64,000 bases of DNA from Krasilnikoviella flava (GTDB taxonomy: Bacteria > Actinomycetota > Actinomycetes > Actinomycetales > Cellulomonadaceae): the NCBI RefSeq assembly GCF_900167525.1, contig NZ_FUZQ01000001.1:620001-684000 (forward strand), given 5' to 3'. Positions 43,594 to 52,568 of the stretch are shown piece after piece. Numbering within the stretch: position 1 is the stretch's first letter; each line of letters starts with the position of its first letter. Position numbers and translations under genes: made by a program. The notes below the pieces were generated by a model. That model ran no database searches. It was not told where the DNA came from and saw only the letters and a list, made by a program, of their open reading frames with translations.

Positions 43594-44751
43594 ATGCGGC
43601 CACGCATCATGACCGTGTACGGCACCCGCCCGGAGGCCATCAAGGTCGCGCCGGTCATCAAGGCGCTCGAGGCGAGCGACGCCCTCGAGTCGATCACCGT
43701 CGTCACCGGCCAGCACCGCGAGATGCTGGACCAGGTCAACGCGATCTTCGGGATCGCCCCGGACCACGACCTCGACATCTTCGAGCACGGGGCGTCGCTC
43801 TCGATGATCGTCGCCCGTGTGCTCGAACGTCTCGACCCGGTCCTGGAGGCCGAGCAGCCCGACGCCGTCGTCGTCCAGGGCGACACGTCGACCTCGACCG
43901 CCGCCGCGCTCGCCGCGTTCCACCGGGGCATCCCCGTCGTGCACGTCGAGGCGGGGCTGCGCTCCGGCGACATCGCGTCCCCCTTCCCGGAAGAGGCGAA
44001 CCGCCGGCTCACGTCGCAGCTCACCGCCCTGCACCTCGCGCCCACCGCGTCGAACCGCGACAACCTCCTGCGGGAGGGCACGGACGCGAACGACGTCGTC
44101 GTCACCGGCAACACGGTGATCGACGCGCTCCTGGCCTCCGCCGAGCGCAAGACCACGTTCGGCGACCCCGAGCTCGAGCACCTCGCCGACTCCGGCTGCC
44201 GCATCCTCCTGGTCACCACCCACCGGCGCGAGAGCTGGGGCGACGCCATGGAGGGGTTCGGGCGCGCCCTGGCCCGCCTCGCCCGCGCGTTCCCCGACGT
44301 CCAGGTGGTGCTGCCCGCGCACCGCAACCCCGTCGTCCGCGAGGCGGTGCTGCCGCACCTCGAGGGTCTCGACAACGTCACGGTGACGGAGCCGCTGGCC
44401 TACGGCGAGTTCACGCGCATGCTGTCCCTCGCGAGCGTCGTGCTCACCGACTCCGGCGGCGTGCAGGAGGAGGCGCCGTCGCTCGGCAAACCCGTGCTCG
44501 TCATGCGGGAGAACACCGAGCGGCCCGAGGCCGTGACCGCCGGTACGGTACGGCTGATCGGCACCGACGAGCATCGCATCGTCGCCGAGGTCACCGCGCT
44601 CCTCACCGACGAGGCCTCCTACCGTTCGATGGCCTCTGCGACCAACCCGTACGGGGACGGCCGCAGCGCAGGGCGCGCCGTCGCCGCCATCAGCCACCTG
44701 CTCGATCTCGGCCCGCGACCCGCGGACTGGGGAACCGAAGGACACCCATGA
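43594..44751 (+). CDS. wecB: UDP-N-acetylglucosamine 2-epimerase (non-hydrolysing)
   Basis: Interconverts UDP-GlcNAc and UDP-ManNAc. The 385-residue enzyme has YGTRPEAIKVAPV, VVQGDTSTSTAAALAAF, VHVEAGLRSGDIASPFPEE, NRRLTSQLTALHLAPT, TTHRRESWG, and TDSGGVQEEAPSLGKPVLV, all at expected distances. The active-site His and Glu of the family are present. It supplies UDP-ManNAc for the WecC dehydrogenase at 51284-52552. It starts three bases after the exporter ATPase and overlaps the next gene by four. Confidence 0.96.
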   Translation: MRPRIMTVYGTRPEAIKVAPVIKALEASDALESITVVTGQHREMLDQVNAIFGIAPDHDLDIFEHGASLSMIVARVLERLDPVLEAEQPDAVVVQGDTSTSTAAALAAFHRGIPVVHVEAGLRSGDIASPFPEEANRRLTSQLTALHLAPTASNRDNLLREGTDANDVVVTGNTVIDALLASAERKTTFGDPELEHLADSGCRILLVTTHRRESWGDAMEGFGRALARLARAFPDVQVVLPAHRNPVVREAVLPHLEGLDNVTVTEPLAYGEFTRMLSLASVVLTDSGGVQEEAPSLGKPVLVMRENTERPEAVTAGTVRLIGTDEHRIVAEVTALLTDEASYRSMASATNPYGDGRSAGRAVAAISHLLDLGPRPADWGTEGHP

Positions 44752-46424
44752 GCAAGAACCGCGTCTTCATCTACGGCTCGTGCGTCTCGCGCGACACGTT
44801 CGAGCACCTCGACCCCGACCAGTTCGAGCTGGTGCAGTACGTCGCCCGCCAGTCGGCCCTCAGCGCCTACACCCGCCCGGTCACGCTGGTCGAGCCGCCG
44901 CGGCTCGAGTCCCACTTCCAGCAGCGGATGGTGTCGGGCGACTACGCGTCCAGCCTGCAGACGGCGATCCCCGAGGCAGCGGCGAGCACCGACCTCGTCC
45001 TGATCGACCTCGTCGACGAGCGCCTCGGCGCCTACGTGCTCCCCGACGGCTCGGTCGTCACGCGCTCGACCGAGCTCGTCCAGTCGGGTGCTGAGCAGCA
45101 GCTGCCCGCCGGCTCCCAGCACCTGCCGTTCGGCAGCGAGCAGCACTTCCAGTACTGGTCCCAGGGCATCGCGGCCGTCGGCGAGCTGATCCGCCACCAC
45201 ATGCCGCGGGCCGCGGTCGTGCTGCTCGACCTCCCGTGGGCGGAGAGGTCCGAGACCGGGAGCCCGACCCCGGACAGCTTCGGCGTCACCGCCGCGGAGG
45301 CGAACCCCACCTTCCGCGCGTACGCGCAGGTCGCCGGCCAGGCCCTCGGGGCCGAGGTGATCTCGCTGCGCCCCGAGGAGGTCGCGTCCAGCCCCGACCA
45401 CCCGTGGGGCGACGCGCCGTTCCACTACGCCGAGGACGTGTACCTCCGGGTGGTCAAGGAGCTCACCGGCACACCTGGACGCCCCGTGTGGCGGACGACG
45501 ACCGACGCGGCCGTGTCGGCCCCGACAGGCAGCGTGCAGCGTCGGAGCATCCAGACCGCCACCACCACGACCGGCGCCCCCGCGCGACGCTCCGCCGGCA
45601 CCTCACGTCCGCAGAAGCTCGACGGCGGGCCCAACTTCCTGGTGCTGGGAGCCCAGCGCGCCGGCACCACGTGGCTGGAGCAGCATCTCGGCGCCCATGC
45701 GGACATCTTCATGGCACCGATGTCCCAGGGCCTGATCCTCACCGGCCGCAAGCGCGTCGAGAACCCGAAGACCCGTGAGGCGTACCTCAAGCAGTTCGCC
45801 GACGCCGGCCCCCACCGGTGGCGCGGGCAGCGGTCCTTCCTCTACTTCTGGACCAGCGAGGGCGACCGGTTCGACCCTCGTCGTGACGACGTCGCCGCGA
45901 TCGTGCGCGACTACCTCCCCGAGGACGCACCGTTGCTCGTGTCGCTGCGCGACCCGGTCTCCCGTGCGGTCTCCGCCTACTGGCACGCCGTCGTCCTCGG
46001 CAAGGTGCCCGCCGGCACGTCGATCTTCGAGGCCGCGACGTCGCGCGGGATCCTCGGCGTCGGGAACTACGCCCAGCACTACCGCCGGTGGGCGAGCACC
46101 GTGGGAGCCGATCGGCTCAAGGTCCTGCTCTTCGACGACCTCCTGTCCGACCCCCGCAGCTTCCTGACCCAGGCCCTGGGCGCCATCGGTGCGCCGCCGC
46201 CGGACCGCGGCACCGGCGACAAGGCGCTCGCGACGCCCGTCAACCGGAACGCCACCGCCGCGGCGATGCGCACCGCGAGCCCGCTCTCCGCCGCGGAGGT
46301 CCGGGTCCTGGTCGAGCTCTACCGCGCCGACATCGACTTCGTCCAGGAGCTCACCGGTCGCGACCTGTCGCACTGGACCGACGTCGAGGGCCTGACCCAG
46401 GCCGCAGGGGGTCGGCGCGCCTGA
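44748..46424 (+). CDS. Fusion of a DUF6270-type domain and a PAPS-dependent sulfotransferase
   Basis: A 558-residue two-domain protein. Residues 1-245 begin VFIYGSCVSRDTFEHL and match the DUF6270 pattern, an SGNH-like fold often found in capsule loci. LIDLVDERLG and a late WGDAPFHYAEDVY support this. A Thr/Arg/Ala linker follows (about 245-290). Residues 293-550 form a sulfotransferase: the 5'-phosphosulfate loop is LGAQRAGTTWLEQHL and the 3'-phosphate site is LVSLRDPVSRAVSAYWH. It could sulfate the polymer while the first domain transfers or removes a second substituent. It is coupled to wecB by ATGA. A terminator follows at 46425. Confidence 0.88.
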   Translation: MSKNRVFIYGSCVSRDTFEHLDPDQFELVQYVARQSALSAYTRPVTLVEPPRLESHFQQRMVSGDYASSLQTAIPEAAASTDLVLIDLVDERLGAYVLPDGSVVTRSTELVQSGAEQQLPAGSQHLPFGSEQHFQYWSQGIAAVGELIRHHMPRAAVVLLDLPWAERSETGSPTPDSFGVTAAEANPTFRAYAQVAGQALGAEVISLRPEEVASSPDHPWGDAPFHYAEDVYLRVVKELTGTPGRPVWRTTTDAAVSAPTGSVQRRSIQTATTTTGAPARRSAGTSRPQKLDGGPNFLVLGAQRAGTTWLEQHLGAHADIFMAPMSQGLILTGRKRVENPKTREAYLKQFADAGPHRWRGQRSFLYFWTSEGDRFDPRRDDVAAIVRDYLPEDAPLLVSLRDPVSRAVSAYWHAVVLGKVPAGTSIFEAATSRGILGVGNYAQHYRRWASTVGADRLKVLLFDDLLSDPRSFLTQALGAIGAPPPDRGTGDKALATPVNRNATAAAMRTASPLSAAEVRVLVELYRADIDFVQELTGRDLSHWTDVEGLTQAAGGRRA

Positions 46425-46456
46425 CCTGCACGGCGCCCGGCCGCGCGCCGTGCAGG
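46425..46456. terminator. Hairpin terminator between convergent surface-polymer genes
   Basis: CCTGCACGGCGC (46425-46436) pairs perfectly with 46445-46456 around an 8-base loop. It begins at the sulfotransferase stop and lies 14 bases before the end of the convergent acyltransferase. Confidence 0.8.
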
Positions 46457-46469
46457 GCCGGTCGGCGCG

Positions 46470-47303
46470 TCACGGACCGACGTAGAACCGGTTCTTGCCC
46501 GTCAGCGCGTCCAGGCGCTCGCACCAGGCCCGTCGCTCCGCGGCCGAGGTCGCCTGGTCGAGCTCCTTCTCGAGCGCCTCCGCGTCCACGACGTCGTCGT
46601 CCCGGGCGTACACGAAGTCGTCGCCGTCGAACGACGCGCCACGGTCGGTCTGCTCCTGGGTCCAGCCGTGCACCGACGGCCGCGTCCAGAACACGTCCGT
46701 GCCGATCACCTTGGCCGGGACGCCCCCCGCCGAGGCGTTCGACGGCACCTGCTTCGTGACGACGGCGCGGGCCCCCAGGATGCTGCCCGAGCCCACCCGA
46801 GCGCCCTTGAGGAAGAGCGAGTCCTCCCCCAGCCAGACGTGGTCGCCGATCCACACCGACCTGCTCGCGTTGACGCGGCGGTGGTCGTGCACGGAGTACA
46901 CGAGGTGCGGGTCCGCGGTGCGGAACGTCACGCGCGACGAGAACATGGCGTCCGCGCCGACGATCACGTGCTTGCGCTCGGTGGGAAGGAACCGGGCCGG
47001 CGACGTGAACGAGCACCCGGGCCCGAGATAGAGGACCGACTCGTGGAACACGGTGGCGATCACCTCGGTGAAGCGCGCCGACCGCCGGAGGTAGACCACG
47101 GACCCGTTCCCCATGAACCGCAGGCGCGTGTTGCGCAACCGCGCACCGTCCTCGACCACCAGCACGTTCCCTGTGCCGTCGAAGGTCACCGACGAGGCGT
47201 CGAACGCGGAGCCCGCGGACTCCCGCAGGTGCACGACGTTGTCCCTGATCCCAGCGACGTCCGCGTACGAGCGGATCGTCTGCCTGGTGCTCACCGTGCT
47301 CAC
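46470..47303 (-). CDS. Left-handed beta-helix (hexapeptide) acyltransferase
   Basis: A 277-residue protein with a hexapeptide-repeat core. The repeats are irregular from about 35 to 130 and regular from 150 to 205 (VWIGDHVWLGEDSLFLKGARVG), ending VPSNASAGGVPAKVIG, the standard close of the helix. The catalytic His is probably in YSVHDHRRV. The C-terminal 70 residues are acidic and helical. It likely acetylates a sugar of the polymer. The start is GTG 47303, overlapping the stop of the upstream gene by four bases. It is the last gene of the minus-strand operon that begins at 54464. Confidence 0.87.
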   Translation of the reverse strand: MSTVSTRQTIRSYADVAGIRDNVVHLRESAGSAFDASSVTFDGTGNVLVVEDGARLRNTRLRFMGNGSVVYLRRSARFTEVIATVFHESVLYLGPGCSFTSPARFLPTERKHVIVGADAMFSSRVTFRTADPHLVYSVHDHRRVNASRSVWIGDHVWLGEDSLFLKGARVGSGSILGARAVVTKQVPSNASAGGVPAKVIGTDVFWTRPSVHGWTQEQTDRGASFDGDDFVYARDDDVVDAEALEKELDQATSAAERRAWCERLDALTGKNRFYVGP

Positions 47304-49222
47304 CCCGCCACCTCGACACGGCCCGCGGAGATCAGCCCGGCGAGCTCCTCGCTCGCGTCGTTCCCGACGACGCCGTCGTCGTTCGCGAGCACCACTCGGA
47401 CGTCGTCCCAGCCCAGCTCTGCGACACGTCGCACCGCCTCGGGGGGCACCGCGCCCTCGTCGACCACGACACGCAGCGTGTCGACCCCCGCCGCGACCAC
47501 GAGGCGGAGGGCCAGCAGCTCGACGAGCTCGCCGTCGTCCGAGGACTCGACCACCGCGACGTAGCGCGCACCGGGCAGCTCCGCCTCGAGCGGCACGCCG
47601 TCGACGGGCCCGGCGACCAGACGGACCTCGAGCGCGTCGCCCTCGGCCGCCACCTCTCGGCTGCGGTAGCGGAACCGGCCGAGACGGTCATCGTCCAGCA
47701 CCACATAGGCGCTCGCCGCGTCGCTGTCGAGGCGCAACGGCGCCGGGTCCAGCTCGAGGTCCGCCGCGGCGGAGCCGCCCACCGCGATCGCCTCCGGCAA
47801 CGGGCCGCTGTACCGGTCTCCGGAGGGCAGGACGACGGTGAGGCGGTCGATGTCTGCCAGGCGGTCGTAGGCCGGAGAGAGCCGCTGGGTCGCGTCCATG
47901 TACTTCACGAACGGATAGCGGTGGTCGGACATGATCTGCAGGAACCGGGTGCGACCGAGAGAGCCCTCCACGAACCAGCTCGCGCGCGCCGTGAGCTTCT
48001 CGTCGAGCCCGTCGAGCCGGACCTGCAGCCGGACGGACCCTCCCTCGACGAACGTCCGGACCCCACCGCACGTCAGGGAGCGGTCCGCGCGCGGCGCGAG
48101 GAACCCCCGGATCAGGCCGAGGATGGCGGGCAGCGCATTCTTGGCCACCGCGCCGTGCACGCCCCCGACGCGGTACTTCGTGAGGTTCTCGACGTCCCGG
48201 ACGAGCTCGACGAGCGAGTGATTGCTCAGCTCGTCGTCGTTCGTGTAGAAGTAGTCGATCGTCCGCCCCTCGGCGAAGTAACGCCGCAGCAGGTCCTGCG
48301 GCTGCTCCGCCTCGCGGAAGGCGGGGTGCCGGAAGAGGCTGTCCTTGAAGAACGGCTTGTTGAAGTAGTACGGCAGGTTCATCTGCGGCACCGCGAGCAG
48401 CAGCCGCGCCGCGGGGAACTCCCGGGCGTAGCTGATCGCGATGCTGCCGCCCTTCGACGCCCCGAAGAACATCACGTCGCCCGCCGCGATCCCGTGCCGC
48501 TGCACCGCCTCGTCGATCACCGCGTGGACCCGGTCGTACAGGGGGCGCCCGCCGTTGTCGACCAGCATGTACGAGCCCGACACGAGATAGCGGTCCTGGA
48601 AGCAGATCATCATCGTGCTCGCCAGGTCCTCGTCCGTGAGCTCCTTGAGATAGCTCACCGCATACGAGACGCGTGACGTCGAGGGCCCGAAGCCGGGGAA
48701 CGTGACCAGCAGCCGGGTCGGGTTCGTCGTGTTGCCCCGCACCGAGTAGAAGACGTCACCGTGCTGCTCGACGCCGTACTGCGCGTCGTAGGTGACCTGC
48801 TGCGGGGTGGTGAACGCGCCGTGCCCGATCTTCAGGGAGAACGGCGCGTCGATGTCGAGGCGGAAGTCCTTCGGGTCCGGCGACGTCACGACGATGTTCC
48901 GGTACTCGAGCGCGGAGCCGCGCGCCGGCGGCTCGATCTCGTTGCCGTAGACGACCTCCGCGCCCTGGTACAGCCGGAAGGAGCGGCCCCGGTACCGCTG
49001 CCAGTCGCCCACGGTCAGCTTGGCGTAGTACGAGCCGGCGGGCAGCCGCTCGGACATCGCGCGGCGCACCTGCCCCTCGAGACCCCTGGCCTCGACGGCC
49101 CGGCGTACGGGGGCCCCTGCGGGCGCCTCCATCACCCGGCGCAGCGCCCCGCGGACGGGGGCGGTGTACACGAGGGAGGCGGCACGCGCACGCAGCGACG
49201 CCCGGGGGGCACGCATCCTCAT
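47300..49222 (-). CDS. Alpha/beta-hydrolase-like surface-polymer protein of unknown activity
   Basis: A 640-residue protein. Residues about 170-420 resemble an alpha/beta hydrolase: a strand LLVTFPGFG, then the nucleophile elbow VMFFGASKGGSIAISYAREF (Ser near residue 254), and VGGVHGAVAKNALPAI, whose His could complete the triad. The N-terminal 150 residues are beta-rich and the last 200 form another beta-type region. Similar proteins occur beside capsule and teichoic acid glycerophosphotransferases (XcbB/CpsF-like or Asp2-like), but I cannot prove membership. The ATG at 49222 overlaps the TagF-like stop by one base (TGATG). A deacetylase or transferase is possible. Confidence 0.7.
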   Translation of the reverse strand: MRMRAPRASLRARAASLVYTAPVRGALRRVMEAPAGAPVRRAVEARGLEGQVRRAMSERLPAGSYYAKLTVGDWQRYRGRSFRLYQGAEVVYGNEIEPPARGSALEYRNIVVTSPDPKDFRLDIDAPFSLKIGHGAFTTPQQVTYDAQYGVEQHGDVFYSVRGNTTNPTRLLVTFPGFGPSTSRVSYAVSYLKELTDEDLASTMMICFQDRYLVSGSYMLVDNGGRPLYDRVHAVIDEAVQRHGIAAGDVMFFGASKGGSIAISYAREFPAARLLLAVPQMNLPYYFNKPFFKDSLFRHPAFREAEQPQDLLRRYFAEGRTIDYFYTNDDELSNHSLVELVRDVENLTKYRVGGVHGAVAKNALPAILGLIRGFLAPRADRSLTCGGVRTFVEGGSVRLQVRLDGLDEKLTARASWFVEGSLGRTRFLQIMSDHRYPFVKYMDATQRLSPAYDRLADIDRLTVVLPSGDRYSGPLPEAIAVGGSAAADLELDPAPLRLDSDAASAYVVLDDDRLGRFRYRSREVAAEGDALEVRLVAGPVDGVPLEAELPGARYVAVVESSDDGELVELLALRLVVAAGVDTLRVVVDEGAVPPEAVRRVAELGWDDVRVVLANDDGVVGNDASEELAGLISAGRVEVAG

Positions 49223-51246
49223 CACAGGCTCAGCATCCTCTCCACGACGGTCCGGTTGATCCTGGCAGGGTCCACGCCCTCGAAGAACCGCGCCTTGCGA
49301 CGCGCGAACTCGTCGTCGGGCAGGGCGAACCGCTCCGTCACCACGTGATCGACGACCTCGCGGTGCTCGGAGAACACCGGGCCCAGCCCCTCGGTCCGGT
49401 AGTCCAGGCGGCTCTCGTACGGCTGGTCGGCGAAGAACCCCTCGGCGTCCCACTGGTAGTAGGCGATCGGGGTCCCGATGAACGCCGCGTCGATGACGGC
49501 CGAGCTGTAGTCGGTGAAGACCATCTCGGCGGTGGAGATCGCCTCCCGGTAGCTCAGGTCCGTGCGCACCACACGATCCGAGAAGTGGAAGGTGGACGCC
49601 CTCTTCTCCACGTTCGGGTGCAGCTTGACGTGCAGGCTGCGGTCGGTGCGCTCGAGGAAGTCGAGCAACCGGCGGTCGGTGAAGAGCGCGTCGATCGCCC
49701 GGTAGTAGCTCGACTGCTTGAAGCTCTCGGTCGACACCTGATGGAGGTTGAACCGCCAGGTCGGCATGAACAGCAGGTGCCGCGACCCGGAGGGCACGCG
49801 GGCGAGGGACTCGAGGCGCGGCAGGCCCGAGTTCAGGGTCTCGACGGGGGCGACCGACCGGAGGTAGTCGGCCTCGAGCTCCCCCGTGGCGACGAACACG
49901 TCGAAGTGCTTCGCGATCACCCAGTCCGTCATGTCGTTGAGCTGCACGCCGTGCTGGAGATAGACGAAGCGCGAGTTCGCCAGCGTCTTGCCGCGGTACT
50001 GCAGGTGGTAGATCTGCGACGAGACGACGAGGTCGGAGACGAGGAAGAGCTCGTAGAACTCCGGGGTGAAGATCGGGACCAGGTTGAACCCGCGCCGCTC
50101 GAGCCGCTCCCAGTCCTTCGACTTCCGCCCGAGCGCGAAGTACACGTTGCGGTACTCGGGGTGGTTCGCGGTGAAGTAGGCGTAGAGGTGCTCGGCGTTG
50201 TCGTCGGCCTGCCCCGGCCTGTCGAAGAAGAGGATCGTCGACCCGGGCCCGATCGGACGGCTGTAGAAGTCGTAGGTGCCGGGGTCGTCGTGGCCGACCC
50301 GCTCCGCGGCCGGCCGGTACGACTTCCCGATCGAGACGACGTCCTCGCCGAGGCGCAGCCGGTACAGCGGGACGTGCTCCTCGACGGGCTCCCCGGCCCG
50401 GAACTCGAGGTAGGCGTCCCGGCCGGTGAGCTGCTTGTACAGGTGCCGCTCGGTCGACGGGTCGTCCAGCCAGCGGATCGCGGCCGCCTCGAGCGGCTCC
50501 CGGGCCGCGGCGACGTGGACGAGGCGCATCAGGTCGTACTCGCGGATCAGGTCGCGCAGGTGGTCGAGGCCGACGTCGGCCTCCTTGTGCACGCGCATGC
50601 CGCGCAGGAAGAGGACCAGGTACCGCAGGAGGTAGAGGCGCAGCTCCCGCGACGCCGAGGGGATCAGCGGCACCAGCCGGGTGGTCCCCGGGGCGGGGCG
50701 CACACCGCTGACCGCCTTCGTGTCGGAGGCGACCGAGTAGCCGACCGGGAGCGGGGCGAGCTTCGCGATCGACCAGTAGAGCCGGTACGCGAGATAGAGG
50801 GCGGAACGGTCGACGTCGCCCACGGCGTCCAGGAGGTCCGCGAGCCGGCGGGTGTGGAAGACGACGCCGTACACGTCCGTGTCCCGGCCGTAGACGGCGG
50901 CGTCGTCGGTCTTGGCCGTCGTCACGTCCCGGGGGATCGGGCCGGTGAACACCCGGGGCTCCGCCAGGTACACGGTGCGCTTGCGCAGGTGGTCGACCAG
51001 CGTGGGCACGTAGGAGCTCGGGACATGGTGCGTGTCCCGCACGAACACCACGTACGTGGTGGTCAGTCGCGCGCACAGGTCCGCGACCTCGCCCGTCGTC
51101 AGCGGTCGTTCGAGGACCTCGACCGCGAAGTACTTCTCGTGTCGCAGGCGAGCCGCGACGATCCGGCGGTAGGTCTCCGACTCGCGGTCGACGGGTCCGT
51201 CGGACTCGACGACGACGGTCAGGAGGGTGGGGCGTGCGTCTGTCAT
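49222..51246 (-). CDS. CDP-glycerol:poly(glycerophosphate) glycerophosphotransferase-like protein (TagF-like)
   Basis: A 674-residue protein whose C-terminal 350 residues match the glycerophosphotransferase fold. RFVYLQHGVQLNDMTDW (catalytic His, about residue 430), LLFMPTWRFNLH, VKLHPNVEKR, and VFTDYSSAVIDAAFIGTPIAYYQWD (about 575-600) are all in order. The N-terminal 300 residues look like a degenerate glycosyltransferase-type domain with no signature. It may polymerise glycerol or ribitol phosphate on the polymer, as in wall teichoic acid and some capsules. ATG 51246 was chosen because AAGGA lies just upstream; the frame continues five codons. Confidence 0.88.
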   Translation of the reverse strand: MTDARPTLLTVVVESDGPVDRESETYRRIVAARLRHEKYFAVEVLERPLTTGEVADLCARLTTTYVVFVRDTHHVPSSYVPTLVDHLRKRTVYLAEPRVFTGPIPRDVTTAKTDDAAVYGRDTDVYGVVFHTRRLADLLDAVGDVDRSALYLAYRLYWSIAKLAPLPVGYSVASDTKAVSGVRPAPGTTRLVPLIPSASRELRLYLLRYLVLFLRGMRVHKEADVGLDHLRDLIREYDLMRLVHVAAAREPLEAAAIRWLDDPSTERHLYKQLTGRDAYLEFRAGEPVEEHVPLYRLRLGEDVVSIGKSYRPAAERVGHDDPGTYDFYSRPIGPGSTILFFDRPGQADDNAEHLYAYFTANHPEYRNVYFALGRKSKDWERLERRGFNLVPIFTPEFYELFLVSDLVVSSQIYHLQYRGKTLANSRFVYLQHGVQLNDMTDWVIAKHFDVFVATGELEADYLRSVAPVETLNSGLPRLESLARVPSGSRHLLFMPTWRFNLHQVSTESFKQSSYYRAIDALFTDRRLLDFLERTDRSLHVKLHPNVEKRASTFHFSDRVVRTDLSYREAISTAEMVFTDYSSAVIDAAFIGTPIAYYQWDAEGFFADQPYESRLDYRTEGLGPVFSEHREVVDHVVTERFALPDDEFARRKARFFEGVDPARINRTVVERMLSL

Positions 51247-51283
51247 TCCAGTCCTTGCCATGTCACGCGTGAGGGTGGGGCGG

Positions 51284-52552
51284 TCACGCCGCGGTCACCG
51301 CGGCGGCGCCGGTGAAGTCGAGCACGGGCTTGCCGGCGGCCACCCGGGCACCGTTCTGCTCGCGGTACTCGCGGAACGCGCCGTGCGCGACGAGGCCCAC
51401 GAGGACCTCGCCGTGCCGTGCGGCGACGTCGGTGCTCACCAGCTCGACGTTGCGCCGGTTGGCCAGCTCGGGCGGCAGCTCGTCCACGTGCGGTTCCGCG
51501 ACCATGACCCTGACCCAGGGCAGCCGGTCCGCGACGGCAGCGGCGATCTGCCGGGCCGGCGACTCGCGCAGGTCGTCGATGTTGGGCTTGAAGGCCAGCC
51601 CGAAGAGGGCCACGGAGTCCGCCTCGGACTCCTCGGCGGCGGCGACGATCCGGTCGACCACCCACCCCGGCTTCGCGTCGTTCACCTCGCGTGCCGTGCG
51701 GATGAGCCGCGCGTGCTCCGGGACCGCTGACACGATGAACCACGGGTCGACCGCGATGCAGTGCCCGCCGACGCCGGGCCCGGGCTGCAGGATGTTCACC
51801 CGGGGGTGGTGGTTCGCGAGCCGGATGAGCTCCCACACGTCGACGCCGACCTCGTCGGCGACGAGCGAGAGCTCGTTGGCGAAGGCGATGTTGACGTCGC
51901 GGAACGAGTTCTCGACCAGCTTCGCCAGCTCGGCGGTCACGGCGTCGGTCAGCAGGATCTCGCCCTGGCAGAAGACGGCGTAGAGATCCTTCGCCATCTC
52001 GGCGGCCTCGGGCGTGAGGCCGCCGACGATGCGGTCGTTGGTGACCAGCTCGATCATCACCCGCCCCGGCAGCACCCGCTCCGGGCAGTGCGCGACGCGG
52101 ATCTGCGGTCGCCCGTCGGCGCCGTCCAGGCTGAGGTCGGGGCGGGCCTCGAGGATCGTGTCCGCCATCCGGCGCGTGGCACCGGGGGGCGACGTCGACT
52201 CGAGGATCACGAGCTCGCCGCCGTTCAGCACCGGCGCGACGGCGCGCGCCGCGGCCTCGATGTACGACTCGTCGGGCTCGTGATCACCTCGGAAGGGGGT
52301 CGGGACCGCGACGATGAACGCGTCGGCGGGTTCGGGCGTCGTGGACGCGCGCAGCATCCCCCGCTGGACCGCCCCGGAGACGTAGGCCGCCAGGTCCGGT
52401 TCGACGAACGGCACGTCGCCCCGGTTGATCGCGTCGACGGTCGTGGGGTTCACGTCCACGCCGACGACCTTGATGCCCTGGGACGCCAGGATGGCCGCGG
52501 TGGGGAGGCCGATGTAGCCGAGCCCCACGACGCCCACGGTGCCGATCGTCAT
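51284..52552 (-). CDS. wecC: UDP-N-acetyl-D-mannosamine dehydrogenase
   Basis: Oxidises UDP-ManNAc to UDP-ManNAc-uronate. The 422-residue enzyme has TVGVVGLGYIGLPTAAILAS, the CPERVLPG motif specific to the nucleotide N-acetyl-amino-sugar group, the lysine in ELAKLVENSFRDVNIAFANE, the catalytic Cys in GVGGHCIAVDPWF (about residue 262), and GLAFKPNIDDLRESPA. With WecB at 43594-44751 it gives UDP-ManNAcA, a precursor of acidic wall and capsule polymers. ATG 52552 follows GGTGGAGGT. It lies 16 bases after the two-domain glycosyltransferase. Confidence 0.96.
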   Translation of the reverse strand: MTIGTVGVVGLGYIGLPTAAILASQGIKVVGVDVNPTTVDAINRGDVPFVEPDLAAYVSGAVQRGMLRASTTPEPADAFIVAVPTPFRGDHEPDESYIEAAARAVAPVLNGGELVILESTSPPGATRRMADTILEARPDLSLDGADGRPQIRVAHCPERVLPGRVMIELVTNDRIVGGLTPEAAEMAKDLYAVFCQGEILLTDAVTAELAKLVENSFRDVNIAFANELSLVADEVGVDVWELIRLANHHPRVNILQPGPGVGGHCIAVDPWFIVSAVPEHARLIRTAREVNDAKPGWVVDRIVAAAEESEADSVALFGLAFKPNIDDLRESPARQIAAAVADRLPWVRVMVAEPHVDELPPELANRRNVELVSTDVAARHGEVLVGLVAHGAFREYREQNGARVAAGKPVLDFTGAAAVTAA

Positions 52553-52568
52553 ACCTCCACCCTTCTTC

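Noticed and set aside
49345-51315. A 656-codon plus-strand frame opposite the TagF-like gene
   Set aside because: It has Val, Arg and Glu rich composition without motifs; the minus-strand protein has clear glycerophosphotransferase signatures.
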